In this document: piece after piece, positions 51,601 through 59,514 of the stretch | Numbering within the stretch: position 1 is the stretch's first letter | How the letters are laid out: each line of letters opens with the position of its first letter | NCBI RefSeq assembly: GCF_036429475.1 | Contig: NZ_CP144125.1 | Location: forward strand, 186,001 to 250,000 | Origin: Halalkalicoccus sp. CGA53 | GTDB taxonomy: Archaea; Halobacteriota; Halobacteria; Halobacteriales; Halalkalicoccaceae | DNA length: 64,000 nt | Direction of reading: 5' to 3' | Notes under the pieces: generated by a model | The model's database searches: none | Seen by the model: the letters and a program-made list of their open reading frames with translations, nothing else | What the model was told of the DNA's origin: nothing | Position numbers and translations under genes: made by a program

Positions 51601-53004
51601 ATGTTTAATTCTCAGAGCTATGAGTTGGAGCCAATAGACGATATTGTCTACATGGCCAATTTACTTAAAAATGGGTTGATTCGCGCTGGGATGGGAACCC
51701 GAATCAACCCTAGCCCTAAATCTTCTGTACAGGGTACAAAAAAGAAGGCTTCCCGTACCACTTCGATTAGGCGTTCCACACAGACCACATTGAAAGGAGA
51801 GGTTTGTGAGGACTCGAGTGAACTTGACGAATACTCGGAAAACTCGTGGACAATATCGGAAGAAGAACTAAACGAATTAGTAGACGAGGGAATTCCTCTT
51901 TGCGCGGATTATCGACGAGTGAGTACTCTAAAACAGACAAAGGGAAAAAGTATGGAAAACCAAAAAGAAAACAATGAGTATATCGCCGATCACAACGGTC
52001 TTCGGTTGGTGTATCGTGCAAAAGATGATGGGCGATCTGGACAGTCAATGGCTCGACCAGGTTTACAGAATCTATACTTCGTATTGCTGGAATACGATAT
52101 CGATTATTTGATTGTAGACGACTTTACCCGGCTTGGCAGACTAAGTGTCGAAACCCACCAATTGATTTATAAATTGGCTGAAGAAGGGGACGTTAAACTG
52201 ATAGCTGATGGAGTGGTGATTGATGCGAGCGATGAACTCGGAAAAATAATTTCCTATGTTATGGCGTGGAGTGCTGAAGTAGAAGTTCAAGCTCAAGGTC
52301 GGAAAGCTAAGGAATCGAGAACGGCCAACTTCGTCAATAACGACAATTGGGGTGTTGGTTTTCGCTCTATTCCGCTTGGATACAAACAACTCGACACTGG
52401 AGAAGATTCTGACGGTTACTGGATCTCTCAAATAAATAACTTCGGGCCGGTAATCGAAGAGGTGTATGAGAGGTTTATTCAGGCGGACATATCTAGATCT
52501 TACGCTGAAACGGCAGCCACTGTCAGTATGCAATACCCCGAAATCCTACCAAAGCCATTAGATAGCGACGATGTAAAGGCGATCGTCACCAATCCTGTAT
52601 ACATTGGCAAACCAACATTCAGTTACGAAAAGGGAACAGGAGTTCCAGAAAACCATTCGGGAACGAACACAGATGAGGATCTGAAGTTTGTCAGTGATGA
52701 GATGTTCAATAAAGCAACTGAAAAATACCTTCAGTCAAAGAAACGGCATTCTCAGCCGACCGATTTGGTATATAATATAGAGGGGATGGCACGTGAGTTC
52801 GGTATTCCCTCAATGTTAGATGTGGTTTCGGCTGTAGTTGTCAAGTGTGAGAAATGTGAGGATGAAAATGGTGATTTGGTGCAAATGACAAAGAGCGGAA
52901 CTAAGTCAATTAGAGGGATTAAGTGCCAACGGATGAAATGTCCAAGCGGCCATATAAGGAATCTTCCGTATCAGCACGAGTTGGATCGCCTACGAATCAA
53001 CTGA
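51601..53004 (+). CDS. Large serine recombinase with N-terminal extension
   Basis: A 467-residue protein. The resolvase-type catalytic domain starts only near residue 100: LCADYRRVSTLKQTKGKSME with the nucleophile Ser in RVST, then RAKDDGRSGQSMARPGLQNL and LIVDDFTRLGRLSVETHQL. A recombinase domain (GVGFRSIPLGYKQLDTGEDS) follows, then a C-terminal zinc ribbon (VVVKCEKCEDENGDLVQMTK, CQRMKCPSGH). The first 100 residues have no recognised fold. The ATG at 51601 is one base past the integrase stop; an ATG at 51565 would overlap it. Large serine recombinases integrate or invert DNA between short att sites. Confidence 0.88.
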   Translation: MFNSQSYELEPIDDIVYMANLLKNGLIRAGMGTRINPSPKSSVQGTKKKASRTTSIRRSTQTTLKGEVCEDSSELDEYSENSWTISEEELNELVDEGIPLCADYRRVSTLKQTKGKSMENQKENNEYIADHNGLRLVYRAKDDGRSGQSMARPGLQNLYFVLLEYDIDYLIVDDFTRLGRLSVETHQLIYKLAEEGDVKLIADGVVIDASDELGKIISYVMAWSAEVEVQAQGRKAKESRTANFVNNDNWGVGFRSIPLGYKQLDTGEDSDGYWISQINNFGPVIEEVYERFIQADISRSYAETAATVSMQYPEILPKPLDSDDVKAIVTNPVYIGKPTFSYEKGTGVPENHSGTNTDEDLKFVSDEMFNKATEKYLQSKKRHSQPTDLVYNIEGMAREFGIPSMLDVVSAVVVKCEKCEDENGDLVQMTKSGTKSIRGIKCQRMKCPSGHIRNLPYQHELDRLRIN

Positions 53005-53067
53005 TCATATAGGACGAAACGCCCATAGTGGCAACACTGATGGTTGATTTTGCTGTCCTCCAATTAA

Positions 53068-54021
53068 TCAGTCTATCGTACGGAGCAACTCCTGATACTG
53101 ATTAAATATTTCCGATATCTCTTTCTGTTTCCTGTTCCCATTCATTTCATCGCGTACCTGAGCATTGTCAACGAATCTTCTCCGGATTTTTCGAGCGGTA
53201 TAGAAGAGATCATTATCAATTAATCTATATTCCTCAAAATAATGCTCAGATTCACCTACCGAATACTCGCCGATATAGAGGCGGTTCCGTAAGATTTCGC
53301 TAATTGACCTCGGTCTCCACTTCCCCCCGTTTCTTGTGCCGATTTCTCGTTCTTGTAGACCATTGACGACTGCGGGCATTGACCGTTTTTCAATACATTT
53401 CGTGAAGATCCACTTAACCAGCTTTTTTTCTTCGACATCGACAGATAGCCTGCCATCCTCCCCTACGTGGTATCCTAATGGAGGCGAATTATTTGGCCAA
53501 CGACCCTCAGCAGCCATTGCTTCGATTCCCATTTTAGTTCGCTGTTGAATCAGATCTCGCTCAAACTCAGCAGCACTGGCGATATTTCGAAAATTAAAAC
53601 GACCAGCTGGCATTGTCGTGTCTAATTGCTCGGTGATACTATGCAATGATACGTTCATCTCCCGAAATTCCTCCTCAAGCTGCACAGCGTGTATAAGGCT
53701 TCTAGAGAGCCGATCTAGTTTCCAGAATACTATTACGTCAAACTTTTTTTGTTCAGCCTCAAGTCTCATTCTGCGAAACATCGGACGATCTGTATCCTTT
53801 CCACTCTCTGCCTCATCGCGAAACACATAGGCAACATCCCAGTTCCGCAGTTCACATCGTTCGACGCATAAACGGACCTGCTCACTAAGCGAATAACCCT
53901 GTGACTGCTTCAGGGATGATGTCCTGGCATAGACCGCAGCGCGTATGGTTCGAGATTCACTACCATCACCCGGATCCAATGTTTGATACCAATGATCTAC
54001 TTGTGCCATTCTATCGTTCAT
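53068..54021 (-). CDS. Serine recombinase (resolvase/invertase type)
   Basis: A 317-residue protein. The catalytic domain contains RAAVYARTSSLKQSQGYSLS (nucleophile Ser in ARTSS), DEAESGKDTDRPMFRRMRLE, FWKLDRLSRSLIHAVQL and the E-helix FNFRNIASAAEFERDLIQQR. A recombinase domain follows (SPPLGYHVGEDGRLSVDVEE, IRNRLYIGEYSVGESEHY type). There is no zinc ribbon, so it is shorter than the partner at 51601. Its ATG overlaps the end of the TFB gene by 11 bases; a second ATG at 54009 would avoid the overlap. It is last in a three-gene minus-strand operon. Confidence 0.9.
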   Translation of the reverse strand: MNDRMAQVDHWYQTLDPGDGSESRTIRAAVYARTSSLKQSQGYSLSEQVRLCVERCELRNWDVAYVFRDEAESGKDTDRPMFRRMRLEAEQKKFDVIVFWKLDRLSRSLIHAVQLEEEFREMNVSLHSITEQLDTTMPAGRFNFRNIASAAEFERDLIQQRTKMGIEAMAAEGRWPNNSPPLGYHVGEDGRLSVDVEEKKLVKWIFTKCIEKRSMPAVVNGLQEREIGTRNGGKWRPRSISEILRNRLYIGEYSVGESEHYFEEYRLIDNDLFYTARKIRRRFVDNAQVRDEMNGNRKQKEISEIFNQYQELLRTID

Positions 54022-54781
54022 TCCATCTTCGAATTTCTAAGAGCCGAACCCGAATCGTCTCCTTCGTTACCCCGCACGCCTCGGCGATTTCCCGTTGGGT
54101 GACTCCCTCACTCGAAACGCTATACAATGCCGCTCCAGCCCATGCTGCAGGATTCGTACCTGAAATATTCGTTGATCCCTGTACCTCTATTAGAAGATCC
54201 TCTGTCTCCTCCAGAGTACTCTCGTCGGAAGGGAGAAATTGGCCGAGATAGGTGAGGTAATCTTCGGGTCTGGGTACTACCGGATCGATCTCCAGACCAT
54301 CTCGTATGAGCCGTACGTGATCTATGACCGAATCTTCCGAGATGGAATCGGGTCCGGCGATGAATTTCAGCGGTCTTGCCTTCCCTAATTCTTGCGTCGC
54401 GAGGAACACACAACTCGCGATGATCTGGGTTTTCTTTCGCCCAACGGTGATTCGCTCCTCGAGCGCACCAGCGTAAATTTCGGCTGCCCGCTCCCTTTCA
54501 CTCGTTGAGAGACCAATCTCGTCGGCGATCTGCTCCAAGAACCCCAGGCCGTCTGCAACTTGCTTTTGAGTGCCGTTCTCGACAGTGACAAACTCACTCC
54601 ACTCCTGGTCTATCTCCTCGTCATCTGACCCCTTGTTTTCCAGTGCAGGCGTCTCGCATTCCACGGCCTTCGAGATATCGTGAACAACGTATCCGCACGT
54701 CTCACAAAGAGAATCGAATAACTCGATCTCCCCATCGAGATCCGACGAACCGCACTGGGGGCAGATTGGTTCACTCGTCAT
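54011..54781 (-). CDS. Element-encoded transcription initiation factor B (TFB)
   Basis: A 256-residue protein. The zinc ribbon (about 6-40) contains ICPQCGSSDLDGEIELFDSL then CETCGYVVHD. The two cyclin-like repeats are represented by LGLSTSERERAAEIYAGALE-like sequence, GRKKTQIIASCVFLATQELG and GTNPAAWAGAALYSVSSEGV. It ends in TQREIAEACGVTKETIRVRL. Chromosomal TFBs are about 300-320 residues; this one has a short linker and looks divergent. It recruits RNA polymerase to promoters together with TBP. The start at 54781 overlaps the nuclease gene by 11 bases. Confidence 0.85.
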   Translation of the reverse strand: MTSEPICPQCGSSDLDGEIELFDSLCETCGYVVHDISKAVECETPALENKGSDDEEIDQEWSEFVTVENGTQKQVADGLGFLEQIADEIGLSTSERERAAEIYAGALEERITVGRKKTQIIASCVFLATQELGKARPLKFIAGPDSISEDSVIDHVRLIRDGLEIDPVVPRPEDYLTYLGQFLPSDESTLEETEDLLIEVQGSTNISGTNPAAWAGAALYSVSSEGVTQREIAEACGVTKETIRVRLLEIRRWNER

Positions 54782-55913
54782 TCTCCATCTGATATGCCTG
54801 GGATGGTTTCTCATCTGGCATCGGACCATGAAGGGGCGAGGGTACTTTCTCACTCAAACAGGCCTTGCACACAGGAGGATCGGACGTATCTCGGTCCCAC
54901 TCGATAACATCCCAATCGTATTTCCGGGTACAGCTATCGCAGCGCCATTTACCCACGGTATTCGTTTCAGCCAACTCCGGATACCTATGGGCAAGTGTCG
55001 GCGTCAGCACAGCCTCAGGATCCGACTCGAGATAATCAACGACCTTCTTTCTCGGGTAATCTGCAAACAGAGGTAGAAACCCTCTGACGTCCTCGTCCTG
55101 ATGAACCGTCTCCCCCCTGCCACAGCGTTCTCTATACGAGCAGAACCCGCACTCCCAATCGAATTCCGGGTCTGCTTGAGGGAGCTGCTCATTGATTCTG
55201 GACCTAGTATGTGCCACCGCCCATTGTAGAACAACAGTCCTCCAGAATACGGGATCGAACTCTACGTGAAATGCACTCGCCTCAAACGTATCTCGACTTC
55301 CATAGAGAATGATTGCATCAGTCACGTTCTGCTCATGCTGCTGTGAGAGCCCGTACAGGTACGGATGGATCTGTGCTCTGTGATGTCGATTCGGAGCTTC
55401 AAGATTTGAGATCGAGGATTTCGTTTTGACTTCGACCAAGATCAGCGGTTGACCGTCCTCCGCAACGATGACCGGATCGGTTTCGCCTCTAAACTGGAGC
55501 TCGCCTATCTCGGTTTCGACGGTAAAGTCGACCCAATACGAGTTGCCCACGTACACTCGGTCAGGGACCACATCCTCAAGATAGGAAAGGACGAATTCCT
55601 CTTCAAACTTGGACCCCAGCCAGAAGATACCATGGGGGTCTTCGTTCTCTTCGGGTGCGTTGAGTTGTCGATAGTAGAGCTTCCGTGAGCACTGGAGAAG
55701 TGAGCTTGGTGAGTGTCGTTTCGGATCGGGAACTGAGGAGGGCTCGTTGTAGTACGGTTTTCCGTTTTTCAGATTGTCCTTCGCTTTCTTTTCTTCGTAC
55801 CATCCTTGGAAATCTCCACTCAAGATCGACTCGATTACCTTACTCACATCCTCTTCGTCCTCCTTTGGGTCGTCTTCTTTACCATTGGTTGTTCTGCTGC
55901 TTATCCTGGACAT
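54771..55913 (-). CDS. Cas4-like PD-(D/E)XK nuclease
   Basis: A 380-residue protein. The N-terminal Cys of a Cas4-type iron-sulfur cluster is in SPSSLLQCSRKLYYRQLNAP. The nuclease core has FRGETDPVIVAEDGQPLILV then EVKTKSS (Asp and E-x-K), and the Gln/His helix is NRHHRAQIHPYLYGLSQQHE. The C-terminal cysteines are in WECGFCSYRERCGRG. A second metal ribbon (CDSCTRKYDW, VCKACL) is added at the end and is unusual for Cas4. There is no CRISPR array or other cas gene in the window, so it is probably a DNA-processing enzyme of the element. It is the first gene of the operon with TFB and the serine recombinase. Confidence 0.82.
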   Translation of the reverse strand: MSRISSRTTNGKEDDPKEDEEDVSKVIESILSGDFQGWYEEKKAKDNLKNGKPYYNEPSSVPDPKRHSPSSLLQCSRKLYYRQLNAPEENEDPHGIFWLGSKFEEEFVLSYLEDVVPDRVYVGNSYWVDFTVETEIGELQFRGETDPVIVAEDGQPLILVEVKTKSSISNLEAPNRHHRAQIHPYLYGLSQQHEQNVTDAIILYGSRDTFEASAFHVEFDPVFWRTVVLQWAVAHTRSRINEQLPQADPEFDWECGFCSYRERCGRGETVHQDEDVRGFLPLFADYPRKKVVDYLESDPEAVLTPTLAHRYPELAETNTVGKWRCDSCTRKYDWDVIEWDRDTSDPPVCKACLSEKVPSPLHGPMPDEKPSQAYQMENDE

Positions 55914-56066
55914 GGAATCTCCTGTTGGGATCGATCAGTTGATGCCAAAACCTTCCACGGTAGGAAGTATTAGTTATTTACCTGCTACTATTCTCCGATC
56001 CTCTGATTATTTTTTCCCTCCATGGAAGAGACTGTTTTAGTATATCCTACACACTCCTGAGAACGA

Positions 56067-56303
56067 ATGTCTGATGAACGCCGAGGGCGCAAGCCACGCG
56101 TCTCCGATGAGGAAATTCTCGATGTATTTCGAAACTCCGCAGACCCAGTGCTTATCGCATCTGAAATCGCTGAACACGTCGACATTAGCCGTCGAGCCGT
56201 TAACTACCGGCTCACAAATTTGGAGGATGAAGGGATCCTGCGGTCAAAACAGGTGGGTGGCAGAAGCACTGTCTGGTGGCTACCAGGATACACGAAAACT
56301 TGA
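56067..56303 (+). CDS. Small winged-helix DNA-binding protein
   Basis: A 78-residue protein, MSDERRGRKPRVSDEEILDV, then a winged helix (VLIASEIAEHVDISRRAVNY, RLTNLEDEGILRSKQVGGRS) and WWLPGYTKT. It is typical of small haloarchaeal regulators on plasmids. It is divergent from the nuclease operon with a 150-base gap between the start codons, so it may regulate that operon, itself or both. Confidence 0.75.
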   Translation: MSDERRGRKPRVSDEEILDVFRNSADPVLIASEIAEHVDISRRAVNYRLTNLEDEGILRSKQVGGRSTVWWLPGYTKT

Positions 56304-56373
56304 ATTACTCACGTCACCCGCTATCCCTGGAAAATTCAAAAAATGTTAAACACATGTCCCCATATTCAAGCGC

Positions 56374-56883
56374 ATGACATCCCTACAGGTCACACTCCTA
56401 ATAATTGGCTTTCAGCTACCAGATTCCACAGCAGTTGGCATAATCGTAACATTTCTATCTGCAATCTTATTGTACTTTGTTAAGCAAGAGTGGGAAAAGA
56501 GAAAAATGAGGAAGGCACTATTGATTGAAGTAAAAAATATGAAAGGACTTGCGCAGTGTGCTGATTCAATGGATCGCATTAATAAACCTCCTGGCTATAC
56601 GATCAAACCAAAAGACGTCCCAGCACCGGGGACAATTCCAACGATTGTTTACGAAGCAAATGCTGGCGAGCTCGGTGTATTTCAATGGTTTAGCAATCAG
56701 GAGCTATCTACAATAATGCAGTTCTATAGCGACGTGATGGTATACAAATCAATCATTCATGAAATCAAATCGAACGGAACTGTATCGGATTCCGATCAAG
56801 GGGACCTATATAACCACATTAGAGGTGTTTCTGATCAAAGAGACCAAATTATGGAATCCTCTCAGTTTAAGCTGGAAAATTAG
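56374..56883 (+). CDS. Membrane-anchored protein of unknown function
   Basis: A 169-residue protein. One or two N-terminal hydrophobic stretches (MTSLQVTLLIIGFQLPDSTA, VGIIVTFLSAILLYFVKQEW) are followed by a basic stop-transfer region (EKRKMRKALL) and a soluble helical part (NAGELGVFQWFSNQELSTIM, QFYSDVMVYKSIIHEIKSNG). Similar bundles of small membrane proteins occur in viral and plasmid islands. No function can be assigned. Confidence 0.6.
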   Translation: MTSLQVTLLIIGFQLPDSTAVGIIVTFLSAILLYFVKQEWEKRKMRKALLIEVKNMKGLAQCADSMDRINKPPGYTIKPKDVPAPGTIPTIVYEANAGELGVFQWFSNQELSTIMQFYSDVMVYKSIIHEIKSNGTVSDSDQGDLYNHIRGVSDQRDQIMESSQFKLEN

Positions 56884-56986
56884 CGCAAGAATTTTCTCGG
56901 GGTACAACAAGTTAGAGGTATGCAAGTGAGAGCGATCCCGATAACCCTTAGCAATATTGGCGAGGGATTCATTATGAAGGAATACA

Positions 56987-58078
56987 ATGATTGAATCTAA
57001 TGACTATTTAAATGCTCAGAATAAAGATTTTGAATCAATAAATTCATTTATAGACTATTTGGAATTGGACTACAAAGTAGGAGACTCTCCCGGTGATTTC
57101 AACATAATTGCTTCCATTAATAACCTTCCCTCAAAGAGCGAATTTTCCCAAAATATTGAGCGAAACTTCAATATTGTGTTCCAGAATGATGACTTGGTTC
57201 TTTTCAAGGCTAAGGTCGATAAGGAGATTGTTTGCCACTATGTGTACTTAGACGATGAGTTCCCAATCTTCTTTACAAAAGCTAATAAAACCGATCAAAT
57301 TCCCCCTACTATCGAATCATTCCTCCAAAACACCGCTGATGTCGGGAGATTGCAGCTTTCTAGACGTCGAATAGATCAAATAAGGACTGAGCTCGTACGG
57401 AAGTATGAGGATGAAATAATAATTCCGTTTTTCAGTGCCAGACGTCCGGTTGATGCAAGTATCTCTGCCAAACGTCGCTCGCAGTTTCAAAGATCGATAC
57501 AGTACCGTGCGTCTGACGGACTAGAAACCTACCGGGAAATGAAATTTAATTATGGGGTCCTCCCGAAAATAATGGACTTTGAAGTAGCTAATCAGTTCAA
57601 ATTCCGTGTTAAGCAGGACGGAATTTTAGTTCTATATTCTGGGAGCATATTGGAGCTTTGGGAAAGATTGCAGCAGGAGGTTTCTCGAGCAAAACAGATT
57701 AAGGATTCTTCCAATACGGCAGCATATGGAAAGGTTGGCAGTTCGTTTTATCCAAATGATGGAATGACCGTCAGCTCACCTTGGGGGATTGAGGTAAAAT
57801 CGGGAATCAAGGAAGAGTACTTAGAGAGTTTGCCAACTCATCTTGAGGAAAAATTCTGGGAGTTCGGACTGTCCGAATACCATCCAATGCCGGAGATTCC
57901 TGGTTTCACGGCAGAATTAATCGATGAAACTCATTATGAGCGTACAGTACTCAAAACTAAGGGGAACACGGTCAGGGTATTTCCTCGTAAACTCACAGAT
58001 ATTGATCAGACAGTTAGGATTTTCAACTTTGTGAGTGACCATTTTGACTCTGAGTGTGAAGCACAACCTGTTTTATGA
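56987..58078 (+). CDS. Unknown protein, first gene of a three-gene operon
   Basis: A 363-residue soluble protein, MIESNDYLNAQNKDFESINS at the start, with a beta-rich middle (NIVFQNDDLVLFKAKVDKEI, VCHYVYLDDEFPIFF). A basic helix (LSRRRIDQIRTELVRKYEDE) and FSARRPVDASISAKRRSQFQ follow. The end is FPRKLTDIDQTVRIFNFVSD. No family or catalytic motif is recognised. AAGGA lies about seven bases before the ATG at 56987, in GAAGGAATACAATG. The stop overlaps the next start in ATGA (58075-58078), so translation is coupled. Strong AT content and lysine/asparagine richness mark it as foreign. Confidence 0.65.
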   Translation: MIESNDYLNAQNKDFESINSFIDYLELDYKVGDSPGDFNIIASINNLPSKSEFSQNIERNFNIVFQNDDLVLFKAKVDKEIVCHYVYLDDEFPIFFTKANKTDQIPPTIESFLQNTADVGRLQLSRRRIDQIRTELVRKYEDEIIIPFFSARRPVDASISAKRRSQFQRSIQYRASDGLETYREMKFNYGVLPKIMDFEVANQFKFRVKQDGILVLYSGSILELWERLQQEVSRAKQIKDSSNTAAYGKVGSSFYPNDGMTVSSPWGIEVKSGIKEEYLESLPTHLEEKFWEFGLSEYHPMPEIPGFTAELIDETHYERTVLKTKGNTVRVFPRKLTDIDQTVRIFNFVSDHFDSECEAQPVL

Positions 58079-58932
58079 CTGACCCCATATCGTTTGACAA
58101 TGAGGGTTGGATTGAGGCCAATGTCCCAAAGCCCCAACTATCTAAATTCAATGATATATTTAATAAGAAATACAACGCTCTTGATTATGAACGTGCTGAA
58201 AAAAGCCTGCTGAATAAGATAGAAGCATCTGAAGAACATCATCGATTATTCAAGGCGATAGTCGATGGATTCTCGCCTCGTCATGGAAATGCGGTTACTA
58301 AGAGTGATTTTGAACTAGTATTAGTTGACCCGATCTACGAACTATCCGTCAACAGCGCAGAAATATTGCTGGCTATCAAACAGGTACAAAGCATTCATCT
58401 ATGCTTTGTATATTGTGAAATTGGGGGGGAAAATTACATGGAGTGGGTTAAAAGAATCAACACCACGAATAATGTATATGAGCGGATTTACACCCAGAAA
58501 AAGATAAAAGAGCACATTGGGTGTACAGGTCTTGAAATTAGATCAGTCCAGTTCATAACTTTGTGTAGGGAAATAGACTTAATTGAGGTAGATAGCGACA
58601 TCGTCCGTAATGGTACCGAACCTGATAGCTATGCAATATGGGCGTTAGGAGACGGAGAATCACCTAATGAAGGATCCGGCTCTTCAGCATCAGGGGGTCA
58701 AAGCCGACAAATAACTCATCAAGAAGGGCACATTGAGCATCCTGATCTACGTAATATTGCTACTGAAGGAATCGATTTCGTACTGACTGATAATGACGAT
58801 GTCAAATATTCTATTGGAACCCATCCCATTATTATTCTGGGAGAGGTATTTCAACAACTGTTTCTTGATCAACACGGTACCACCGATTATCCAGACGAAT
58901 TTGACAAAGCTGACTTTTTACCACTTTTGTAG
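58075..58932 (+). CDS. Unknown protein, second gene of the three-gene operon
   Basis: A 285-residue protein, MTDPISFDNEGWIEANVPKP. The central part FELVLVDPIYELSVNSAEIL then LAIKQVQSIHLCFVYCEIGG has a spaced Asp, Glu and Lys on strands, which recalls nuclease cores but is not diagnostic. A Ser/Gly-rich linker (NEGSGSSASGGQSRQ) joins it to a C-terminal part (GIDFVLTDNDDVKYSIGTHP). No family is recognised. It overlaps the preceding gene by four bases and is followed after 11 bases by the third gene. Confidence 0.65.
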   Translation: MTDPISFDNEGWIEANVPKPQLSKFNDIFNKKYNALDYERAEKSLLNKIEASEEHHRLFKAIVDGFSPRHGNAVTKSDFELVLVDPIYELSVNSAEILLAIKQVQSIHLCFVYCEIGGENYMEWVKRINTTNNVYERIYTQKKIKEHIGCTGLEIRSVQFITLCREIDLIEVDSDIVRNGTEPDSYAIWALGDGESPNEGSGSSASGGQSRQITHQEGHIEHPDLRNIATEGIDFVLTDNDDVKYSIGTHPIIILGEVFQQLFLDQHGTTDYPDEFDKADFLPLL

Positions 58933-58943
58933 CAAAATTGAAA

Positions 58944-59225
58944 ATGGGATATAATAGGACGGGTTACGAAAATGCCTTAGAAATTAAAACAGATGATTTA
59001 CTTTCAATTGGGGCTGATTCTGGTATGATATACAACGATGAAGATGAGATTGAAACAGATCGAGACTATCGTCTCGTGTGGGATAGCAATAGTCCATCCG
59101 ACATCAAACCAATGGTAAAGCGCAAATATATATCAAATCAAATTCCAAAAGAACTCGGTCGCTTGGCCCTTGAACGAGCAAAGGACGAATTTACTTCTGA
59201 ATATCTGTCACTGACTGATTTTTAG
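58944..59225 (+). CDS. Small unknown protein, third gene of the operon
   Basis: A 93-residue acidic protein, MGYNRTGYENALEIKTDDLL, then SGMIYNDEDEIETDRDYRLV and IPKELGRLALERAKDEFTSE. It has no recognised motif. A TTG at 58938 (TTGAAAATG) could add two residues; the ATG at 58944 is preferred. It ends 180 bases left of the attachment site and is the last gene of the island. Confidence 0.6.
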   Translation: MGYNRTGYENALEIKTDDLLSIGADSGMIYNDEDEIETDRDYRLVWDSNSPSDIKPMVKRKYISNQIPKELGRLALERAKDEFTSEYLSLTDF

Positions 59226-59403
59226 AGCTACGTAGCATCAAAAACATTAAGATTGTTTTTTGGTCGCTGCCACATTGAATCCTTTGATCCGCATGCCAGC
59301 GGCGACCCCCGAGATGATTCGTGACGGAATCACTCGCACGAAGCCCCAGCCGTTTATATACGACTGGACGCCGTCTGTGGAATCTGAATCGTCACGGAGA
59401 ATG

Positions 59404-59420
59404 ACGGGCGTGACGGGATT
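59404..59420. repeat. Right attachment site (attR) inside the tRNA gene
   Basis: ACGGGCGTGACGGGATT, identical to 18060-18076. Its last 15 bases are the 3' terminal acceptor and T-stem of tRNA-Arg (minus strand). The element lies to its left, i.e. downstream of the tRNA. Confidence 0.88.
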
Positions 59421-59477
59421 TGAACCCGCGACATCTTGGTCCGGAACCAAGGACTCTGTCCACTGAGCTACACGCCC
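59406..59477 (-). tRNA. tRNA-Arg (anticodon CCG)
   Basis: 72 nt. On the minus strand the acceptor stem GGGCGTG pairs with CACGCCC, the D arm is GCTC-AGTGGACA-GAGT, the anticodon arm is CTTGG-TTCCGGA-CCAAG with CCG at positions 34-36, and the T arm is GCGGG-TTCAAAT-CCCGT. It decodes CGG. No CCA is encoded. No intron is seen. The 3' end is the insertion site of the island. Confidence 0.93.
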
Positions 59478-59514
59478 TCGCCACACCGTACCGGACGACG
59501 GGACATAACGGTTC

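Larger units (their letters stand above)
18060..59420. mobile_element. Integrated element of about 41.3 kb in tRNA-Arg(CCG)
   Basis: It is bounded by 17-bp direct repeats at 18060-18076 and 59404-59420. The right repeat is part of an intact tRNA-Arg gene reading leftwards, so the element enters at the 3' end of the tRNA. A tyrosine integrase gene (18172) lies next to the left end. The interior differs from the flanks: much of it is AT-rich, with many lysine and asparagine codons, and is packed with recombinases and IS remnants. A second integrase and two serine recombinases near 50-54 kb suggest several elements accumulated at one site. There is no conjugation or capsid gene that I recognise. 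Confidence 0.8.

Noticed and set aside
54771-55913. Cas4-like nuclease as a sign of a CRISPR-Cas locus
   Set aside because: I looked for regularly spaced repeats and for cas1, cas2 or effector genes in the window and saw none. The gene belongs to an operon with TFB and a recombinase.
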